A stretch of DNA of 60,798 nt, from the NCBI RefSeq assembly GCF_034521165.1, contig NZ_JAXHMV010000007.1, positions 1-60,798 on the forward strand, given 5' to 3'. The translations under genes were made by a program, and so were the position numbers. This document shows positions 45,440-56,604 of this stretch, in pieces. The DNA comes from Thiohalophilus sp. (lineage in GTDB: Bacteria; Pseudomonadota; Gammaproteobacteria; UBA6429; Thiohalophilaceae). The notes under the pieces are model-generated. The model worked only from the letters and a program-made list of their open reading frames with translations, was not told the DNA's origin and did no database searches. Numbering within the stretch: position 1 is the first letter of the stretch; each line of letters starts with the position of its first letter.

Positions 45440-46330
45440 CACAACTATGGGGCAGGTGCGGTCTGCCAGGATTGGCGGACTAGAGTGTCAATCAATCTAT
45501 TGAATCTGTTATTACCATGGTCGATGTGATTCTCCGGGAGCTGGATCCCGATTCGCTGCGTGCTCGCGCCGGGCGCTGGATTAAACGCGACATCCAGCAT
45601 GCCGATCGCGTTGTTCTCAATCATTAATGCCGTGATTCTCGGCCTGGAGACCTCCACAGCGGTGATCGAGCATGCTGGACGGTATCCTCGAAGCGAGCAG
45701 GATCATCCTGGCGGTGTTTGTGGTGGAGATTGCTTCAAACTCTTCGCCTATCGCCTGCGTTTTCAGCGTGGCCTGGAATGTGTTTGATTTTGTCGTGGTG
45801 GCCATTGCCCTGATAATGGGCCACTGGCGAGTTCTTTGCGTGCCCTGCGTGTGCTTCGTATCCTGCGTCTTATTTCCTGGTGCCAAAGCTGCGCTTCATC
45901 GTCAAAGCGTGTTGCATGCGTGCGGGAATAAATTGCCGGCCTGATGCTGTTGCTGTTCTATGTTTCAGCAGGTGATGGCGACCGGACTGTTTGGTGAATC
46001 CTTCCCGAATGGTTTGGCTAATTTGGGGCATCAATGCGCCTCCGATTATGACCCTGGAAAGCTGGTCGATGGGATCGTTCGTCCGGTCATGGAGCGAGTA
46101 CCCTTACGCCTGGCTGTTTTTCCGTTCCAGTTTGCAGGTTTATTGCTACGTTCACCATGCTGAATTTGTTCATCGGGATTATCGTGGATACTATGCAAAC
46201 CGCTGCATGGCGGATCATGCCGGGATGGTGGCGAGATTGAACAGACGATCCATCAGGGAAGGCGGTGCAATGAGCAGGAGATCGCGCCTGCGTGAAGAGA
46301 TCCGGGGCACTGCACTCGGCACTGGCCTGC
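45440..46330 (+). pseudogene. Voltage-gated sodium-channel-like ion transporter, frameshifted
   Basis: Parts in alternating frames match the bacterial Nav ion-transport family: IINAVILGLETSTAVIEHAG (S1), LLDGILEASRIILAVFVVEIAS (S2), VDFVVVAIALIP-type S3, an arginine-rich S4 near 45835-45880 (ALRVLRILRLI in another frame), MATGLFGESF and IMTLESWSMG, the selectivity filter region with the family motif TLESW, and LNLFIGIIVDTMQT (S6). A C-terminal coil (REEIRGTAL) follows. Six or more indels; extent approximate. Confidence 0.7.
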
Positions 46331-46510
46331 AAACACCCGATCCGGACTCTGGTTCCACGATTAACGGCTGTTGTTCTACCGGCTTGCCTGTCTTCCCGCA
46401 TGCAATTTGATCCGGATCAAGGTGTTGTAATGCCGTTTGAGCGACGAAGGCGAATCATTACCGCCGCCAATAACTGGCACACGCCGTGGTCAAACCAGGA
46501 TCAAATTTAC

Positions 46511-47147
46511 ATGTCCATACGTCGACAACACTGGGAACAGGTGTACCAAAGAAGATGCCCGGGAAGTAAGCTGGTATCAGTCTCGACCGAGGCCTCTCTG
46601 GAACTTATCCGGCTCAACGGTGTCAACCAGATACCGCTGATGAGGATATCGGTGGGGGCGCCTCTCCCTGGTGGACTGCCTGCTGGAGTCGGTTTACAAA
46701 ATATAGGTGTTGCTCGATATTGCTGAACAGCCACTTGTCATGGCACAGCAACGGCTGGGCGGCCGGAGTACCGGGGTGCGCTCGGATACAGGCCGATATC
46801 ACCGAATTTGAACCTGAACGGCAATACTGTGTCTGGCGTGACGGGCGGTATTTCATTTCTTGACCGAAGCTGACGAGTTCAGGCCTATGTTGCTGCCCTG
46901 CGCAGAGGGCCTGCGCCCGGAGGACATATCGTGGATCGGGGCTTTTTCCCCGGACAGCCAGTGTGTAGCGGTTTGCCGGTACAGCGTACCATGTCGGCCT
47001 GTTGAATCAGACCCTGGGCAACGGATTCGAGTTGCTCGGGAGCGGCGAGGAAGGCCATCCGTACCCGGCGGCGGAGTAGGCGATTTTGCTTCTGCTTATA
47101 CGTCTATCGCGGTTGAGCACGATAAAAGCCAATCACGCCAAAGCTGA
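46511..47147 (+). pseudogene. Class I SAM-dependent methyltransferase, frameshifted
   Basis: Reads MSIRRQHWEQVYQ, then KEDAREVSWYQSRP in another frame, EASLELIRLNGVN, the degraded SAM-binding loop near 46640-46700 (original probably IDIGGGASRLVDCLLEAG), NIGVLDIAEQALVMAQQRLGG, ADITEFEPERQYCVWHDR, AVFHFLTEADD and GAFSPDSQC. This order is that of small methyltransferases active on thiols or metalloids (tellurite-resistance/TPMT-like). At least five indels. Substrate uncertain. Confidence 0.7.
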
Positions 47148-47212
47148 TTTTCGTCAATTTCTTTGGTTTTATGTGCCAATATAAATACAGGGATACCTTC
47201 AGGAGATTCACC

Positions 47213-48489
47213 GTGGCACATATCGTGATACTGGGCGCCGGCATCGGCGGTGTTGCCACCGCCTACGAAATGCGCGAAGCACTGGGCATGGCGCATGACA
47301 TCACCGTCGTCAACGCGACCGACTATTTCAGTTCGTTCCCTCGAACCCCTGGCTGGCGGTCGGCTGGCGAACCCGCCAGAAGATTACCGTGCCGATCGGT
47401 CGCTATCTGGAGAAAAAGAGCATCGGTTTCATTGCCAAACAGGTCGATGAGATCGATGCGGCCAACAACACACTCAAGCTACAGGATGGCGAGACGGTCA
47501 ATTACGACTATCTGGTCATCACCACCGGCGCGCGACTGGCTTTTGACGAGGTGGAAGGAACCGGTCCAGACGGCGGATTTCCAGTCGGTCTGCACAGTAG
47601 ACCACGCGGAAAAATCCTATGCCGATTCCAGAAGCTGCTGGAGGATCCCGGTCCGGTGGTTGTCGGTGCGGCGCCCTTTGCCAGTTGTTTCGGACCAGCG
47701 TATGAGTATGCAGCGATTCTCGATATCGCACTCAAAAAACACAAAGTGCGTGATAAAGTGCCAATGACCTTTGTCACCAGCGAGCCGATATCTGGTCATC
47801 TGGGCCTGGGCGGCGTCGGCGACTCCAAAGGGATGCTTGAGCATGAGTTTCGTAACCGGCACATCAACTGGATTACCAACGCAGGACCACCCGGGTTGAA
47901 GATGGCAAGATGTACGTGGATGAGCTGAAGTCAAGGAGCGGGGAGGTCAAAAAGCAGCACGAACTGGAATTCAAGCACGCGATGATGCTGCCGGCCTTCA
48001 GAGGCGTCGAGGCAGTGGCCAGGGTGCCGGATACTCGTGCAACCCGCGAGGGTTTGTTACGGTGGATGAGCACCAACGCAGTACAAAATATCCCAATATC
48101 TTCTCCGCGGGTGTCTGTCATCGCTATACCCCCGGTGGAAGCCACTGCGGTACCAACCGGCGCGCCCGAAGACCGGTTATATGATCGAATCGATGGTCAC
48201 GGCGATCGTGAATAACATCACGGCGGAGCTGGATGGTAAACCGGTTGAATCCACAGGGACCTGGAATGCCTTCTGTCTGGCCGACCTGGGTGACACCGGT
48301 GCAGCCTTTGTGGCCATCCAGCAGATTCCGCCGCGCAATGTCACTTGGTTCAAAAAAGGAAAATGGGTTCACTGGGCCAAGATTGGCTTTGAGAAATACT
48401 TCATCTACAAGGTCAAACGGGGAATTTCCGAGCCCTTGTTCGAAAAATGGGCGCTGAAGATGATGGGGATCGTCCGCCTGAAACGCTGA
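47213..48489 (+). pseudogene. sqr: Sulfide:quinone oxidoreductase, frameshifted
   Basis: An FAD flavoprotein of the SQR family, about 420 residues. GTG 47213 behind AGGAGATT starts AHIVILGAGIGGVATAYEM (FAD motif); the NPWLAVGWR and VPIGRYLEKKSIGFIAKQVDEIDAANNTLKL segments follow after a break near 47340; YDYLVITTGARLAFDEVEGTGP; then the Cys-bearing FASCFGPAYEYAAILD; FVTSEPISGHLGLGGVGDSKGMLEHEF; IPPVEATAVPTG and C-terminal WNAFCLADLGDTGAAFVAIQQIPPRN and WVHWAKIGFEKYF. It oxidises sulfide to polysulfide or persulfide at the membrane and reduces quinone. Four or more indels; without them an intact gene is expected. Fits a sulfur-oxidising host. Confidence 0.85.
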
Positions 48490-48513
48490 GTAAGCTTTGC
48501 CCGGGGAGAAGCA

Positions 48514-48983
48514 TATGTCAAAGAAGAACACAGATAACTGGCTGGTGCATGATCATCGTCGTTTCGAGGAGACGGTGAAACAATGCGAGCTTGCTGCCGG
48601 CGCCGAGGACTGGAAAACGGCAGTGCAGCTGTTCAATAGTGTAAAGATTGACGATCTTCAATTGCATATACAAATGGAAGATGAGGATGATCTATCCGTT
48701 TTTCAAACAGGAAGTCGAGGAACCGGACGATGATATCGGGGGATCTGATGTATGAACATGATAATCTGGAACGATTGCTGAACGGGTTCCGGCCAAGGTC
48801 CGGTCGAGAACACAGGAATTTTGACCATTTTGAAACCTCTCTGGAGCCGCTCTATGAGGCGATGGTCGAACACAATGCTCACGAAGAAGAGGTTCTCATG
48901 CGCATGGGCGATGAGCCCTTGCTGACCAACCGCCAAGAAAATCGTTTCAGCAGCTGGAGATCATCAAACCGGGCGTAGAGTCG
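48514..48983 (+). pseudogene. Hemerythrin HHE-domain protein, frameshifted
   Basis: From ATG 48514 behind GGGGAGAAG: HDHRRFEETVKQCELAAGAEDW, LQLHIQMEDE, a break near 48690, then YPFFKQEVEEPDDDI, DLMYEHDNLERLLNGF, and YEAMVEHNAHEEEVLM. The His/Glu set of a four-helix di-iron hemerythrin-like domain (HxxxE, HxxxE, H) is present. The corrected reading ends KPGVES at 48983. Likely binds oxygen, nitric oxide or iron; follows sqr by 24 bases and could be co-transcribed. Confidence 0.8.
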
Positions 48984-49209
48984 TAACTGGGAGTTTTGAC
49001 TACGGTCTGGTTGGCCGAAACCGGTGGGGCGATGGTAACATCTACCGTCTGGGTAGACATGCCGGATAGCACAGCGCAGACACCCTCTGTGTACGGCAGT
49101 TGAAATTCCTCGTATTCCATCGCGATACTGATTGACGATCATTATGGTACGAAGCAGGTACACCCGCTTATTAGCATGAATATAAATGTGAGGCGAACAG
49201 GAACTTTCG

Positions 49210-50315
49210 ATGAAATAACGTAATTTCTTGCCCCGCGGGAATGCTCCTTTTGGCCCTGCCAGGTACTGGCCAGGCAGTTCGCAGCTGATCGGTAAGAAAC
49301 TGGAACTGTTCGGCAAGGCGCATGTCTCTCTCGACCACAGCGATCCGGACGCTGCCAGCCAGAATAAGTCAGCTTAATGTCTGGAATAACTCGACCCGTA
49401 TCAGCTTCAAGGGCGAGCGCGCCATCAGGCCGGACGTGACTCTGCTATGGCAGTAAGGCAGGGGCGTGGATATTGCGGAAAGCGGCGGGACCTTCGCTTC
49501 ACGCAACGGCTTCCTGGGCCTGAAGGGGCGCTTTGGCCGGGTTCTGGCCGGCCGCTACGATACGCCATGCCCAAATCGCTGCGCGGCTCCGCACTGGGGA
49601 ATGTTCCGCGATACGATTGGTGATCTGCGCGCGATTCATTCAGTGCGTACAGCGATGGTTTATTGCGAGCAATGATCTGAATGATCGGGCAGACAAATGC
49701 CATTTTATATAGTGATGAGTTCGATGCACTGGAATTGCGTGTTATGTATTCAGCCGATCCCTACTCTGAAAACGTTAGCGGTGGGCAGGATAATAATGAC
49801 GACGATCTGATCAGCGTCTCGCTCACCTACAGTGCGAATGAGCTGACCGTTGGCGCCGCACTGGAAGACACGTGGTCGCTGGATACCGGCAAACCAGGGC
49901 CGAGAGAGGTCGATAACCTGCGTCTGACCGCCAGCTATACGCTGGATCAATACGCAGTTCGGTGCATCTGCCAGATTCCACCGACAGTGATGATGCTACC
50001 TACGACCGGGATGCTTACCGGGGTGAATGCGGAATGCCGGTTTGACGAGGCGCTGGATATGCGTGTGCAATATCTCGTCGCGGACGATCATCAGCGAGCA
50101 GGCCGACTCCGGGGCGCAACAGCAGGCACTGGGCGTATTTAACCAGCTTTGACAAGGCGACCCAGATCTACGCGGCCTATACCCTGGCCGACGATGACGC
50201 CAGATGCGAACTATCAGGGGATCGATGGGGGGCATGGTGACGAGCTGACGACCGACGCCGGCGGCAGCCCCTCGTCATTTTACCGTTGGCGCGGTCTTCC
50301 GGGGCTTTTTTTTGA
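49210..50315 (+). pseudogene. Gram-negative porin, frameshifted
   Basis: Outer-membrane porin of the beta-proteobacterial/gammaproteobacterial OmpC-like type. Segments: GKKLELFGKAHVSLDHSDPDAAS near 49290, the ISFKGERAIRPDVTLLWQ strand, GVDIAESGGTFASRNGFLGLKGRFGRVLAGRYDT (porin loop L3 region), ALELRVMYSADPY, DDLISVSLTYSANELTVGAALEDTWS, VDNLRLTASYTLDQYAV and a C-terminal strand with FTVGAVF near 50300. At least six indels. Expected as a trimeric channel for small solutes. The following strong terminator marks the transcript end. Confidence 0.8.
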
Positions 50316-50357
50316 TGCTTGCCGGCTGAAAGCCGCCCGATCAGTGCCAGCACAAAC

Positions 50358-50389
50358 CGGACAGGCCGTTATCGGCCTGTCCGTTTTTT
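50358..50389 (+). terminator. Intrinsic terminator after the porin gene
   Basis: A perfect 11-base-pair stem (CGGACAGGCCG and CGGCCTGTCCG) with a TTAT loop, followed by six T. It is the clearest Rho-independent terminator in the window. Confidence 0.92.
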
Positions 50390-50794
50390 CGTGAGAGCGG
50401 ACGGACATTTTGTCTGACCCCGGTTGCGATACGTTTTGTTAATACCGGATTGATAAACTCAGATTATCAAACTGGCTTAATCCTGCACTTCCTGCGCACA
50501 GGGTTATTCCCCTTTAATCTCTATCAGTTTGTTATCGCCTGTATCGCGCAGGGCTAACGCGCAGTTCAAAGTGCACTGTGAGTAGGACTATTGTGCGAAA
50601 TACTGAGGTATAAACAATATATTTTTAGCCGAGTGGGGATTTACTGAGCTAGATTTAATGAAGTCCAATTCAGCGCGTCACGGGGCCGGCTGGCCGGCGA
50701 ATACAGTGCTTCGCTCGTTGGTGTAATGACGGCGCAAGTGTCCGGTTACCACCAGGTGGCCTGTGTACGTGGAATGGTGACGGGAGGTCGTACA
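50390..50794. other. Gene-free interval upstream of the aldolase
   Basis: About 400 bases with no protein-like frame. It must hold the aldolase promoter. A small inverted repeat TTGATAA...TTATCAA lies near 50451-50471. The last bases carry GGGAGG before the aldolase ATG. Confidence 0.5.
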
Positions 50795-51905
50795 ATGGAT
50801 TACGCTGCACTGAAACAGACTGCCAGTGCCATGGTTGCACCCGGTCAGGGTATTCTGGCAATGGATGAAAGCAATCCAACCTGTGGCAAGCGTCTGCAGG
50901 CCGTTAGTGAGGACAATACCGAGGCCAACCGTATCGCCTATCGGTGTATTTGCTGCTGGGCGCGCCGGAGTCCGGGCCAACTACATCAGTGGCGCCATTT
51001 TTTGTATGACGAGACCATCCGTCAGAGTAACCAGGATGGCAAGCCGTTCACCGAGCTAATACAGAAGCAGGATATTCTCATCGGGATCAAGGTCGGTGCC
51101 GGGGCCGAGGAACTGGCTTTGCGTGCGGGCGAGAAAGTCACCGAAGGGCTGGACGGCTTGCGCGAGCGACTGGAAGAATACCAGACGTTTCGGCGCAAAG
51201 TTCTGTAAATGGCGTGCAGTGATTACGATCGATACCGGGCGCTCCCTGCCCAGTCGCGGCTGTATTGAAGCCAATGCCCATGCACTGGCCCGCTATGCCG
51301 CATTGTGTCGGGAGGCTGGCCTGGTCCCGATCGTGGAGCCGGAAGTGTTGCTGGACGGCACTGCGTCTGGATCGATGACTGTCCTGATCGGTCACCCGTG
51401 AAACCCAGCATACCGTGTTCGAGGCGCTTTATCGGACCAGAATATTTTCTTCGAGGGTACGGTGCTCAAACCCAGTATGGTGGTCAGCGGCAAGGATCAC
51501 GCGGAGGGTCAGGCGGGTGTCCAGGAAGTGTGCCGGAGCGCACGATTGAATGCCTGCAGTCAGTACCTGCCGCCGTCCCGGGGATTGCCTTTCTCTCCGG
51601 TGGTCAGACGGATGAACAGGCGACCCGGCATCTGAATTCCATGAACAAGCTGGCTGAAGGACGGGGCGTTGCCATGGCAACTGGGCGTTCTCCTCGCGCC
51701 CGTGCGTTACAGCATCAGGCCCTAACGACACCTGCGCGGTGAGGACGCCAGGGAGGTCGAGGCCGCGCGCAAGGCGCTGCTACATCGCGCCGAACTGGAA
51801 TTCGCTGGCACAGTCGAGGCGGATGCCAGGATGAAATGGAAGGGCAGGAAGCCGCTTGAAAATGGGACCACCAATAATTATCTCAGAAGCCTGGCCGGAC
51901 AATGA
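50795..51905 (+). pseudogene. Class I fructose-bisphosphate aldolase, frameshifted
   Basis: Class I (Schiff-base) FBP aldolase, about 340 residues after correction. MDYAALKQTASAMVAPGQGILAMDESNPTCGKRL is the typical start; GAGAEELALRAGEKVTEGLDGLRERLEEY; VITIDTGRSLPSRGCIEANAHALARYAALCREAGLVPIVEPEVLLDGT; near 51450 FFEGTVLKPSMVVSGKDHAEGQ with the catalytic Lys in VLKPS; and EAARKALLHRAELEFAGT. It splits fructose-1,6-bisphosphate or joins triose phosphates in the Calvin cycle or gluconeogenesis. About six indels; the gene is too central to be expected broken. Confidence 0.82.
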
Positions 51906-51928
51906 TGACGCCATTGTCCGGTTTTTTT
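51895..51928 (+). terminator. Intrinsic terminator overlapping the aldolase stop
   Basis: CCGGACAATG and CATTGTCCGG arms around a 7-base loop, then seven T. The stop codon TGA lies at the end of the left arm, so the hairpin overlaps the last codons. Confidence 0.9.
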
Positions 51929-51958
51929 ATGTCGGCAGGGACTGCGTGGTGAAACTAT

Positions 51959-52291
51959 CTAGGCTGATCTGGTTGTTGAAGACGCGGTTGACATTGTCGC
52001 AGCGGGATCGTGATCAATTCTTATCCTATGTTTGCCGATCAACAGGATGTCGCCGGATTGCAGGACATGTTGCCTGACTTTTTTCCCGTTGACATAGGTT
52101 CCGTTGGTACTGCCAAGATCCTCGACATGTGTCGCGTTGAAATAGGTGACGATTTTCGCGTGATATTTGCTGATGGTCTGATCATCCAGTCGGACGTTGT
52201 TGTCCCCGGAACGGCCAATTGTGAGAGTGCCTGCGGAAAGTTCAATCGCATTGATTTCCTGGCTATTATACAAGACAGAGACCATGACCAT
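51959..52291 (-). CDS. FHA-domain protein
   Basis: A 110-residue single forkhead-associated domain: LTIGRSGDNNVRLDDQTISKYHAKIV, with the R in IGR and the SxxH pattern that bind phosphothreonine, then VEDLGSTNGTYVNGKKV and VLQSGDILLIGKHRI. A short Ser/Thr-rich tail follows and may come from a frameshift. It likely recognises a phosphorylated partner. No Ser/Thr kinase or type VI secretion gene is in the window. Start is 52291 or the next ATG at 52285. Confidence 0.85.
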   Translation of the reverse strand: MVMVSVLYNSQEINAIELSAGTLTIGRSGDNNVRLDDQTISKYHAKIVTYFNATHVEDLGSTNGTYVNGKKVRQHVLQSGDILLIGKHRIRIDHDPAATMSTASSTTRSA

Positions 52292-52615
52292 TATTCTGAA
52301 CTCGTTAATTTAAGAACGTGGTGATGAAGGTTTATGCCTGTGCCAAACCTGTCGGAAAAATCCATCACTGGTCGTCAGGCCAGAAGCTAACCCGCGCATT
52401 CTACTCTTTTGCTGAAGAGCGTGGTATAGATAAGATACCACTGTTTCACGTTTATTGTAACAAATCAAGAGAATTTTCTGTGATTTATCGGATTAGGGTT
52501 AATACCTGGTCTCATGCCGGTACCCCCGATATATCGGTGCTGTCTTGTTATTCCGTATTAAAGCGTCCTGACTCGTGTCGGCTTGGGATGACGCGCGTGT
52601 CATAGTGTTGCCCGA
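52292..52615. other. Gene-free interval
   Basis: About 320 bases between the divergent-facing FHA gene and the amidohydrolase end. Frames here are not protein-like on either strand and no hairpin with T run is obvious. Confidence 0.4.
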
Positions 52616-53392
52616 TCAGCCGCTGCGGATTTCCTTATAGCGGATTTTGTCGGCAGCCGTAGCATCAGGTAATGCGGAAAACATTCTTTCATACCAGTCC
52701 AGGGTATCTTGAATCTTGTCCCAGCGCTCTGGTGTGTAGGTGTCAACGCCGAGCATGAAACGATCGGCATGTTTGATCAATAAATCTTCCCAACGAAAGG
52801 AAAGATCCGCCCACAGATTGGGATAATTATCCATTAATGCCTCTACCTGGAGACTATATTCAAAACCCGCATGGGCCCAGAGAATGCGTACGTCTGGATA
52901 TCTGATCGAATAATCTGATAATCGCATCCGTGTCAGCATGTGCATGCAGAATCAGATTGTATTTGCGAGCCAGTTGAACCATCTGGCGGACTACCGGATC
53001 AGATCGGCCTGCTCACCCTCAAGGTGAAACTCGCCGATGGCCGCATAGGGATGTTCGGCCAATTTTTGTTCCAGGTAGGGGATGACACTCGGATCATGCA
53101 TCCAGCTGTTCAGATCCCCACGCATCCGATAGGGCCTTAGCGACGGTATCACCCGATCCGGTGCGGCGTTATAGAGGCGACGGGTTCCCATGTCGCCGGA
53201 GCTGGATACCATTGCGCGACTGATCCCGGCTGCGTGCAACCGGGCAATGGCCGCGTGAGGCGGGAGTTTGTCCCAGACATCGTGGCTGTAATGAATGTGG
53301 ACGTCGAAAACTGGCTGTTTCGCATTCACGTTTTGAGCGAACAGAGAAAACAGTAAGAGTGGTGGTAGCAGGTGGGAGAGCCACAAGGCCAT
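52616..53392 (-). pseudogene. Exported amidohydrolase-family protein, frameshifted
   Basis: A metal-dependent TIM-barrel hydrolase (amidohydrolase_2 type) with Sec signal (ALWLSHLLPPLLLFSLFAQNVNAK). The metal motif DVHIHYSHD is at about residue 29; then AIGEFHLEGEQAD, a break near 52990, YNLILHAHADTDAII with the second His, a break near 52935, VRILWAHAGFEYS, and LWADLSFRWEDLLI, MLGVDTYTPERWDK with the Asp. Two indels. Substrate not predictable; most relatives act on aryl acids or esters. Confidence 0.78.
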
Positions 53393-53624
53393 ATTGGCAT
53401 TCTTATTGTAGGGATATGTCCAGCCTCAGGATTATTCAATCTGTAGGACACGGTGCAAGATTATTTACAGCATCACGCTGAAAAGTTAACGAAACCCCTC
53501 CATCCGAGTTGTCGGAATAATATCGTAATCGATCATCTGACAGGAGAAACGTTTTTCTTTGTTCGTCGACTGGGGAATCTACCTGGATGAAGCACCGATG
53601 ATTTTAGATAGCCTTCGGGCGTGA

Positions 53625-54830
53625 TTAAAGCGAGAGTTCCTCAATATCGATATCATATTCATTTGCGGCGAGGGTTCTGACGACTCTGACAGGCTGGTTG
53701 TTTTTGCTGTAATTATCCAGGTTGACCAGGGTGTATGATCCATAAGATTGTTTGTCTGGGTCGAGCAACAAGATGACATCAGGCCGCAGGTTATGGCCGC
53801 TACGCTGTGTCTTGACGATCCCGACTTCACCGGAACTCAGCTCTACCAGCGAACCGGTTGGATAGGTGCAGAGCGCCTGGATAAAGTACTCGACCAGCAT
53901 TTCGTCAAACAGTTTTCCTCTTTGCTTATACAGCATTTCCTCGGCTTTGGAGGGGATATTGTATCTGCGAATGGGCGGGGGCTGGTGACGGCCACATATT
54001 GATCCACGATACCGGCAATCTGGCCAAACAACGGAATCTGATTGCCGTGAAGGCCTGAAGGATAACCGCATCCATTGAGCCGTTCATGGTGGTGCTGAAC
54101 AATTTCCAGGATTTCGGGCGGATAATCAGCACTCTCACGAAGGAGTTCCACACCAAGATCGACATGGGTCTTCATCGTTTCCCATTCATTCGTATCAAGT
54201 CGATCGGGTTTATGCAGAAGATCCGTGGGTAAACAGAGTTTGCCAATATCCATCAACAGGCAGCCGATCGCCAGATTTTGTAGCTGTGATTCCGCAATGC
54301 CCAGTTTTCGGCCCAATGCCGTTGCCCAGACAGCGGCTGTCAGCGAGTCTTTATATAAAAAGGAGTCAAACTTTTTAAGCCGTGTTAGCCAGATATAAGC
54401 ATCAGGATTATTGGTGACGCTACTGACAAGATCCCTTGCCGGTTGTTCGAACAAGCCATAGGGCAAGGGGCCTCCTGATTGCACCAGTGATTCGACTTCA
54501 TCGAAAAGTCTGGTAAAGGTTTCATGCGAGGCATGTGCCAGGCGAATTTCCTTGTCGACTGGGGTGCTTTGTGTATAGCTGGTCTGATGGGTAATTCCCG
54601 ATTTATCATTCAGTGGGCTGGCATCCTGCGCATATCCGGGTTAGCTCGATTTCCTCGTCGGGTAAAATCACGTAGACATACTGGGTATGACGACATAGTT
54701 CCTCAATGTCTTCATGGTTCTGCAACTCAAAACCCTGGAACATGAATGGTGTTTCTACCCATGGGCGGTCGAGGTTCGAGACATACATGCCGATTTGTAG
54801 CTGTTCGGAAGGAATTCTTTTGATTGGCAT
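53625..54830 (-). pseudogene. HD-GYP c-di-GMP phosphodiesterase-like protein, frameshifted
   Basis: About 400 residues after correction. Start at ATG 54830: PIKRIPSEQLQIGMYVSNLDRPWVETPFMFQGF is the DUF3391 N-terminal domain; then after a break near 54640, SHETFTRLFDEVE and the HD-GYP core: FDSFLYKDSLTAAVWATALG, CLLMDIGKLCLPTDLL, QHHHERLNGCGYPSGLHG and IAGIVDQYVAVTSPR, a break near 53850, and a C-terminal YPTGSLVELSSGEVGIV. The usual HD metal pair appears as MD (MDIGK), so one metal ligand is absent; HHER and GYP are present. It may be catalytically weak or a sensor only. Frame breaks near 54640, 53940 and 53930. Confidence 0.78.
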
Positions 54831-55202
54831 GCACTCTTTCCGTCGTTGGCTATGACACAAATCAATGGTTTATACAGCATATTCTAGACAATATCACGGT
54901 ATAACAACAGGAGGCGGGAATCCCGATATCGCTGTGCCAATGCCACGGCACGGGTCGTGGTCGACTGACATTGCAGTCTGAACCGCCTGGTTCACCGGGG
55001 CGTGTCATTGTTGGAGTCGCAATTTCAGGACTGGATACCGGCAGAATGTGCTGGCAGTCGGGGGCATCAGCATCTATCTTTAGTAAAGACCCCACAATCA
55101 GCTGTTACAGCATCAGGGTGTGCCGGGTAACGGTCTGCAGGCTGCACCCTGACGGGTTGTCGAGAAACGGTATAGCGCATAAATAGTGATAAGGAAACCT
55201 GA
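54831..55202. other. Intergenic region between the HD-GYP gene and aceA
   Basis: About 370 bases between divergent genes. No coding frame stands out. It should carry both promoters. An imperfect inverted repeat of CCACGGCACGGGTCGTGG lies near 54941-54958. The aceA ribosome site region AAGGAAACCTGA is at its end. Confidence 0.5.
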
Positions 55203-56534
55203 ATGAAAACACGTGAAGAGCAGACTCGGTGAGCTTGAACAGGACTGGGCCCGGAATTCCCGGTGGAAGGATGTAGAGCGCGGCTATAGTGCCGCTGATG
55301 TCATCCGCCTGCGTGGTTCGATACAGCCGGAATTTACCTATGCGCGGCAGGGCGCCGATAAGCTCTGGCGCCAGATACACGGCGAATCGAAAAAAGGCTA
55401 CGTCAATTGTATGGGGGCAATTACCGCGGGTCAGGCCATGCAACAGGCCAAGGCCGGCGTCGAGGCGATTTACCTGTCAGGTTGGCAGGTAGCTGCCGAT
55501 GGTAATACGTCGGAGACCATGTATCCGGACCAGCTTCTCTACGCCTATGACTCGGTGCCAACAATGGTGCGGCGCATCAATAATACCTTCAAGCGGGCGG
55601 ACGAAATTCAGTGGATGAAAGGTCAGAACCCAGGTGATGCGGATTATGTTGACTATTTTCTGCCGATTGTTGCCGATGCCGAAGCCGGTTTCGGAGGCGT
55701 TTTGAATGCATTCGAGTTGATGAAAAACATGATCACGGCAGGTGCTGCGGGGTACATTTCGAGGATCAGCTTGCCGCCGTCGAAAGTGCGCGGTCATATG
55801 GGTGGCAAGGTACTGGTGCCCACCCAGGAGGCGATTCATAAACTCATTGCCGGCGCGACTGGCCGCCGATGTCTGTAATGTGCCGACTGTCGTGCTGCGC
55901 GCACCGATGCCGAGGCAGCCAATTTGCTGACGTCCGATATCGACCCTCATGATCAGCCGTTTTTGAAAGGCGAACGCACTGCAGAGGGTTTTTATCGGGT
56001 CAAAAATGGGCTGGAACAGGCCATCTCGCGTGGTGTCGCTTATGCCCCCTATGCCGATATGGTGTGGTGTGAAACCGGCACCCCTGATTTGGGTTTTGCC
56101 CGCGAGTTCGCCCAGGCTGTGCTGGCGGAGAGCCCGAACAGGTTCTTGGCCTATAACTGTTCGCCATCCTTTAACTGGCGAAAAAATCTTGACGAGAAAA
56201 CCATTGCGCGCTTTCAGGAGGATCTGGCGGAGCTCGGTTACAAATACCAGTTTATTACCCTGGCTGGAATTCACAGCATGTGGTTTAACATGTTCAATCT
56301 GGCATATGACTATGCCCGTGGCGAGGGCATGAAGCATTATGTCGACAAGGTACAGCAACCCGAATTCGCGGCGCGTGGATAAAGGCTATACTTTTGTCTC
56401 GCATCAACAGGAAGTCGGGGCGGGTTATTTCGATGATGTTACCAGCACAATCCAGGGGATTTTCATCGGTCACGGCCCTGACCGGTTCAACCGAAGAGGA
56501 GCAGTTCGACGACTCGAAAAACACCAGATCCTGA
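55203..56534 (+). pseudogene. aceA: Isocitrate lyase, frameshifted
   Basis: Glyoxylate-bypass enzyme splitting isocitrate into succinate and glyoxylate. Matches run the whole length: LEQDWARNSRWKDVERGYSAADVIRLRGS, KGYVNCMGAITAGQAMQQAKAGVEAIYLSGWQVAAD, QWMKGQNPGDADYVDYFLPIVADAEAGFGG, GHMGGKVLVPTQEAIHKL, SDIDPHDQPFLKGERTAEGFY, ETGTPDLGFAREFAQAV, FLAYNCSPSFNWRKNL and HQQEVGAGYFD. The active KKCGH motif is scrambled (KVRGH) by a lost A and extra GC at about 55785-55792. The true end reads TGSTEEEQFDDSKNTRS at 56534. Six indels in about 1.3 kb. Followed by aceK. Confidence 0.92.
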
Positions 56535-56604
56535 GGGCGTGAACACCGGGCCAGATAACCGGCAACCGGCCCTTGTATTTCCGTGCCGACACCACGGTGC
56601 AACT

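Noticed and set aside
50451..50471. FNR/CRP site before the aldolase
   Set aside because: TTGATAA and TTATCAA are seven bases apart in a spacing that does not match the FNR or CRP consensus.
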